DNA of 59,720 nucleotides from Planctomycetia bacterium (GTDB taxonomy: Bacteria; Planctomycetota; UBA8108; UBA1146). The translations under genes and the position numbers were made by a program. Of the stretch, positions 56,819-59,720 are shown in pieces. Within the stretch, counting starts at the first letter, position 1, and every line of letters begins with the position of its first letter. Below the pieces are notes generated by a model. The model was not told where the DNA came from, searched no databases, and worked only from the letters and a program-made list of their open reading frames with translations. The stretch spans positions 1-59,720 of the forward strand of contig JAAXJX010000011.1 of NCBI GenBank assembly GCA_012269595.1, read 5' to 3'.

Positions 56819-57586
56819 GTGGACAGATTGGTCATCGATGTTGGAAACACCCGTATCCACTGGCGCCTGAGGCGCAGGGGTGAAGAGGTGCGTGAGGATC
56901 ACGCCACTCTCGAGACCGTACAGGCCTTTATCAGTGAATGGTCTGATGAGTCTGGGGAGCCACTCCGAGTCGCGATCTCCTGTTTGCGTCCAAGCCACCG
57001 GACTGCTCTTGAAAATATCCTCCATAACCTGACGGCATTTCCCATCCTCTGGATCGAAAATGGATCCGCGGAGCAGGTCTCGGTCGAGACGGATCACCCT
57101 GAAAAAACCGGAGCAGACAGGGCTTTGACGGCACTGGCCTGGGGAAGCCTTCATGGTGGAGTCCCCGCAGTCATCATCGATGCGGGAACGGCGGTGACGG
57201 TGGATGCTGTTTCACCGGAGGGTGTTCTTATGGGTGGCTGGATTGCTCCCGGGTGGGAGGCTTTGAAATCTTCGCTCTCGGTGGCAGCTCCCGAACTTCC
57301 CAGCGGGAGTTCCGAGTCAGTCCAGTCCCCCTGGGCTAGGGAAACGGTAAAGGCTCTCGGGGGCGGTATTGAAACGCTTTATCGCGCAGGAATCACCGCT
57401 CTCCATTCCCGGGTTCAATCGGGGTTGAAGACGAGTGCAGAGGTGGAGGTCGCCACCGTTCTGACCGGGGGGGATGCACACCGCCTAAAAAGTGATTTTC
57501 CTGAAGCTCAGGTGATTCCTGGCCTGGTTCTCGATGGGCTGGAGCTCGCTCTTGAGAGAGTGGATTCAGAACAGGGGAAGGGTTGA
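56819..57586 (+). CDS. coaX: Type III pantothenate kinase
   Basis: Phosphorylates pantothenate, the first step of coenzyme A synthesis. The acetate-kinase-like fold is shown by LVIDVGNTRIHW at the N terminus, EKTGADRALTALAW near residue 100, VIIDAGTAVTVDAV with the conserved Asp, and MGGWIAPGWEAL. A Val-Leu-Thr-Gly-Gly segment follows (ATVLTGGDAH). GTG at 56819 has AGGAGG seven bases upstream. Length 255 residues is normal. The stop overlaps the next gene (TGATG). Confidence 0.95.
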   Translation: MDRLVIDVGNTRIHWRLRRRGEEVREDHATLETVQAFISEWSDESGEPLRVAISCLRPSHRTALENILHNLTAFPILWIENGSAEQVSVETDHPEKTGADRALTALAWGSLHGGVPAVIIDAGTAVTVDAVSPEGVLMGGWIAPGWEALKSSLSVAAPELPSGSSESVQSPWARETVKALGGGIETLYRAGITALHSRVQSGLKTSAEVEVATVLTGGDAHRLKSDFPEAQVIPGLVLDGLELALERVDSEQGKG

Positions 57587-58701
57587 TGGTCAGCGTCGAA
57601 GCCGTGACAGGATTTGGGGCCGCGGCCCTTCATGGAATCTTTCTCAACGGACAGGGTTCCGGGGAGTTGCTGGCACAGATGTTGTCACGAACTTCTCCCC
57701 GGGATTGTTGGCATGCGGATCTTCTCGATGAAGACGGTGAGGTCATCGATGACGTGGTTTGTCTGCGTTGGACCTCCTCCGAAGAGGCTTTTTTGCTGAC
57801 GACTCATGGAAACAGGTTGATCCTGGATCGTGTTCTCGATCGGTGTGTGGCATTGGGAGCTCAATCATGCTCCGAAAATAAAACCATCTTTGGGACAGGA
57901 ACGCAGGATTCAGCAAACAGGATTCGTCGCCAGGCGCTGAGCGAGCTTCCGAATGCATCGAGCGATGAGGCCTGTTCTTTTCTTCTGATTCAATCTTCCG
58001 GGTCAGGTTTTGCCGGGGAGGTAGCTTTATGGCAGCAGGAACCTCCTGCTTTGGATCGGGTAGAGGAACTGTTGGGTCATGCAGAAATCGGATTGCAGAT
58101 GATCAATCCTCCGACGGTGGTGCTCACTGGCGTGACCAATGCCGGAAAAAGCACTTTGTTCAATCGCTTGATTGGTGAAGAACGCTCCATCGTCACTCCC
58201 ATTGAGGGGACGACCCGTGATCTGGTTCGGGCTCACGCACTGATCAATGGCTGGCCCCTGATCCTGGTGGATGGAGCGGGCACCCGCGAGACCGATGATC
58301 CTGTCGAATCGGAAGGCTTGAGAAGGCTGGGTGAAGAAATCTCCCGGGCGAATCTGGTCCTTGAGTTGGTGCTGCCGGGACAGGCAGCGCGGGGAACTGG
58401 ATCTCACCCTGAATCAATGATCGTTTACAGCCGTTGCGACGAGTGGGATGCTGATCAATTCGCCCTGAATTCCGATTCCATCCGGGTATCGGCGGTGACC
58501 GGGGAAGGGATCCCCCAGTTGGAAACTGCGATTCTGGATCTGCTGCACCGGTGCCAAAAATTCGATCCGAATCAGCCCTGTCCCTTTCTTGCGGAGCATG
58601 TCATCTTTCTGGAGCAATTGCGAAGTTGTCTCATTCATAAATCGGGGTCAGCAGAACTGATTTCAGGGTTTTTGGAAGGAGCAGGCGAATGTCATCGTTG
58701 A
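57586..58701 (+). CDS. MnmE-like GTPase lacking the FCIGK C terminus
   Basis: A 371-residue GTPase resembling MnmE (TrmE), which modifies wobble uridine in tRNA. A divergent TrmE N-terminal domain (~110 residues) precedes a helical part and an inserted G domain: G1 GVTNAGKST from residue 182, G2 GTTRD, G3 DGAG, and G5 SAVTGEG. G4, normally NKxD, reads SRCD, so guanine recognition may be altered. The C-terminal helices are short and the FCIGK motif, essential for the tRNA chemistry, is missing; the protein ends GFLEGAGECHR. It is therefore either a specialised paralogue or a reduced MnmE. No mnmG is near. The start at 57586 overlaps coaX; pyrB begins inside its end. Confidence 0.75.
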   Translation: MVSVEAVTGFGAAALHGIFLNGQGSGELLAQMLSRTSPRDCWHADLLDEDGEVIDDVVCLRWTSSEEAFLLTTHGNRLILDRVLDRCVALGAQSCSENKTIFGTGTQDSANRIRRQALSELPNASSDEACSFLLIQSSGSGFAGEVALWQQEPPALDRVEELLGHAEIGLQMINPPTVVLTGVTNAGKSTLFNRLIGEERSIVTPIEGTTRDLVRAHALINGWPLILVDGAGTRETDDPVESEGLRRLGEEISRANLVLELVLPGQAARGTGSHPESMIVYSRCDEWDADQFALNSDSIRVSAVTGEGIPQLETAILDLLHRCQKFDPNQPCPFLAEHVIFLEQLRSCLIHKSGSAELISGFLEGAGECHR

Positions 58702-59636
58702 CCGACGCCAGCGGCTGGAACCTGGTAGAGCTTGCCGACCTGCAGCCTGGAGAAATCACAGCGATTCTTGAAAGAGCTGCAGAGTTACGGGAATCCCCTG
58801 TCACACAGCAGAGCAATTCCGAAAAGTCCGTCGCTCTCCTGTTTTCCGAACCGAGCACGCGTACCTCTCTCTCCTTTCAGGTGGCGTGCCAGAGATTGGG
58901 CGTACCCTTTCTCGAATTGCCGGCAGAGACATCGAGTTTGAAAAAAGGGGAGACCCTGCTCGATACAGCACAGGTTCTCGAAGCGCTGGGGGCGGGTGCG
59001 CTGGTCGTTCGAGACCGTGATGATGCAGTGATTCGTAATCTGGCCGATCGTTGTCAAGCCGGTGTCCTCAATGCCGGTGGTGGAACCCGGGCCCATCCCA
59101 GTCAGGCACTTCTGGACAGTCGAGTCCTGCTTGATGAGTGGGGGAGCCTGGAAGGTCGGTGTATCGGCATTCTCGGGGATGTCGCCCACAGTCGTGTCGC
59201 GCGGAGTGATATGGTGGCATTTACTGCCCTTGGGGCTCGAGTGATCCTCTTCGGTCCTGAGGAGTTTGTCTCTGAAGGAGGCTGGCTTCCCGGTGTGGAA
59301 ACCTGTCATGACTTCGATTCCCGTTTGTCTGAGTTGGATGCGATTCAGGTGTTGCGGATCCAGCATGAACGGATTGAGGGGGGGATGGCTCTCTCGGTTC
59401 AGGAGTATGTTGACCGATTCCAGTTGAATGAAGATCGCCTTGCCAGATGTGGACCGGAAATGTGTGTTTTGCATCCCGGACCGATGAACCGTGGTGTGGA
59501 AATTTCCGATGCGGTGGCAGACGGTCCCCAATCGAGAATTTTGCAACAGGTTGCTGCTGGAGTTCCGGTCCGTATGGCTCTTCTGGAACGGGCTCTTGGA
59601 AATCAGCGAGACTCCGGGCACGGGGATCGTCATTGA
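58689..59636 (+). CDS. pyrB: Aspartate carbamoyltransferase catalytic subunit
   Basis: Condenses carbamoyl phosphate with aspartate, the committed step of pyrimidine synthesis, using the product of carAB in this window. The carbamoyl phosphate site FSEPSTRTSLSF has Ser where PSTRTR usually has Arg. The rest is standard: LKKGETLLDTAQVLEAL, GTRAHPSQALLD, GILGDVAHSRVARSD, the aspartate-site IQVLRIQHER and HPGPMNRGVEI. The length of 315 residues is normal. AGGAGC lies upstream of the ATG, which overlaps the MnmE-like gene by 13 bases. The STRTS variation also occurs in other ATCases as far as I recall. No pyrI is present. Confidence 0.96.
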   Translation: MSSLTDASGWNLVELADLQPGEITAILERAAELRESPVTQQSNSEKSVALLFSEPSTRTSLSFQVACQRLGVPFLELPAETSSLKKGETLLDTAQVLEALGAGALVVRDRDDAVIRNLADRCQAGVLNAGGGTRAHPSQALLDSRVLLDEWGSLEGRCIGILGDVAHSRVARSDMVAFTALGARVILFGPEEFVSEGGWLPGVETCHDFDSRLSELDAIQVLRIQHERIEGGMALSVQEYVDRFQLNEDRLARCGPEMCVLHPGPMNRGVEISDAVADGPQSRILQQVAAGVPVRMALLERALGNQRDSGHGDRH

Positions 59637-59720
59637 GGGGGGCCCTGCTCGGTCGCTGGTTTCCCTGGCTGTTGATTGGACTCGCCCTCCTTGCCGGTTG
59701 GTTGCCGGGCTCAATGATGA
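59633..59720 (+). CDS. Start of a membrane or exported protein, cut by the window end
   Basis: TTG at 59633 overlaps the pyrB stop (TTGA) and opens a frame that runs to the window edge. The visible 29 residues, beginning MRGALLGRW, include a hydrophobic helix (FPWLLIGLALLAGWLPG), as in an N-terminal anchor or signal. Dihydroorotase usually follows pyrB, but this sequence does not look like one. Too little is visible to name it. Confidence 0.45.
   Translation, partial: MRGALLGRWFPWLLIGLALLAGWLPGSMM

Overview
The window is a gene-dense chromosomal segment of a Gram-negative (two-membrane) bacterium of moderately high GC. It carries an outer-membrane PilQ secretin, lipoprotein-type signal peptides, housekeeping genes in tight translationally coupled operons, and frequent GTG/TTG starts with strong Shine-Dalgarno sequences. 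No mobile element, phage, CRISPR array or rRNA was seen. A Minf_1886-family gene, known mainly from the Planctomycetes/Verrucomicrobia sphere, and the absence of a typical proteobacterial gene order suggest a planctomycete-like or other little-cultured phylum. That placement is an inference.

Layout. 0-1.6 kb: 3' part of recJ. 1.6-2.9 kb: two type IV pilin genes behind a convincing sigma-54 promoter with phased upstream GTCAC boxes. 2.9-6.0 kb: rpe-accD, a degenerate receiver protein and a diguanylate cyclase whose ribosome binding site lies inside an intrinsic terminator. 6-15 kb: an accessory envelope region with lipoproteins, an FkbM methyltransferase, a GT-C-like membrane protein, a DUF418 protein, an ankyrin protein, several small membrane proteins and a DUF2339 protein, ending at tRNA-Val(GAC). 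15-17 kb: zinc-ribbon/membrane protein pair. 17-25 kb: PaaK-like ligase, patatin, lipA, tmk, holB, Minf_1886, an AI-2E-type permease and pgeF. 25-30 kb: carAB and a cytochrome b562-like protein. 30-39 kb: S41 protease, comM, dusB, an Ebo-type phosphodiesterase relative and dinB. 39-46 kb: thrS, a 38-codon membrane microprotein, asd, truA, then yvcK-ptsH-ptsI. 46-52 kb: pilM-pilN-pilO, a TPR-containing PilP substitute and pilQ. 52-56 kb: rng-rplU-rpmA-obgE and pilT. 56-59.7 kb: coaX, a reduced MnmE-like GTPase, pyrB, and the start of a membrane protein.

How the genes fit together. Pilin subunits, the alignment complex/secretin and the retraction ATPase make up most of a type IV pilus machine spread over three loci; pilB, pilC and pilD lie elsewhere. 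The sigma-54 promoter points to PilS/PilR-like control, and the nearby diguanylate cyclase could add c-di-GMP input. PTS enzymes EI and HPr sit with YvcK and without any sugar permease, which suggests a regulatory rather than transport PTS. carAB and pyrB give pyrimidine synthesis from two separate loci. The most original observations are the terminator-embedded ribosome binding site, the microprotein fused by overlaps between thrS and asd, the PilP-position TPR protein and the truncated MnmE paralogue.
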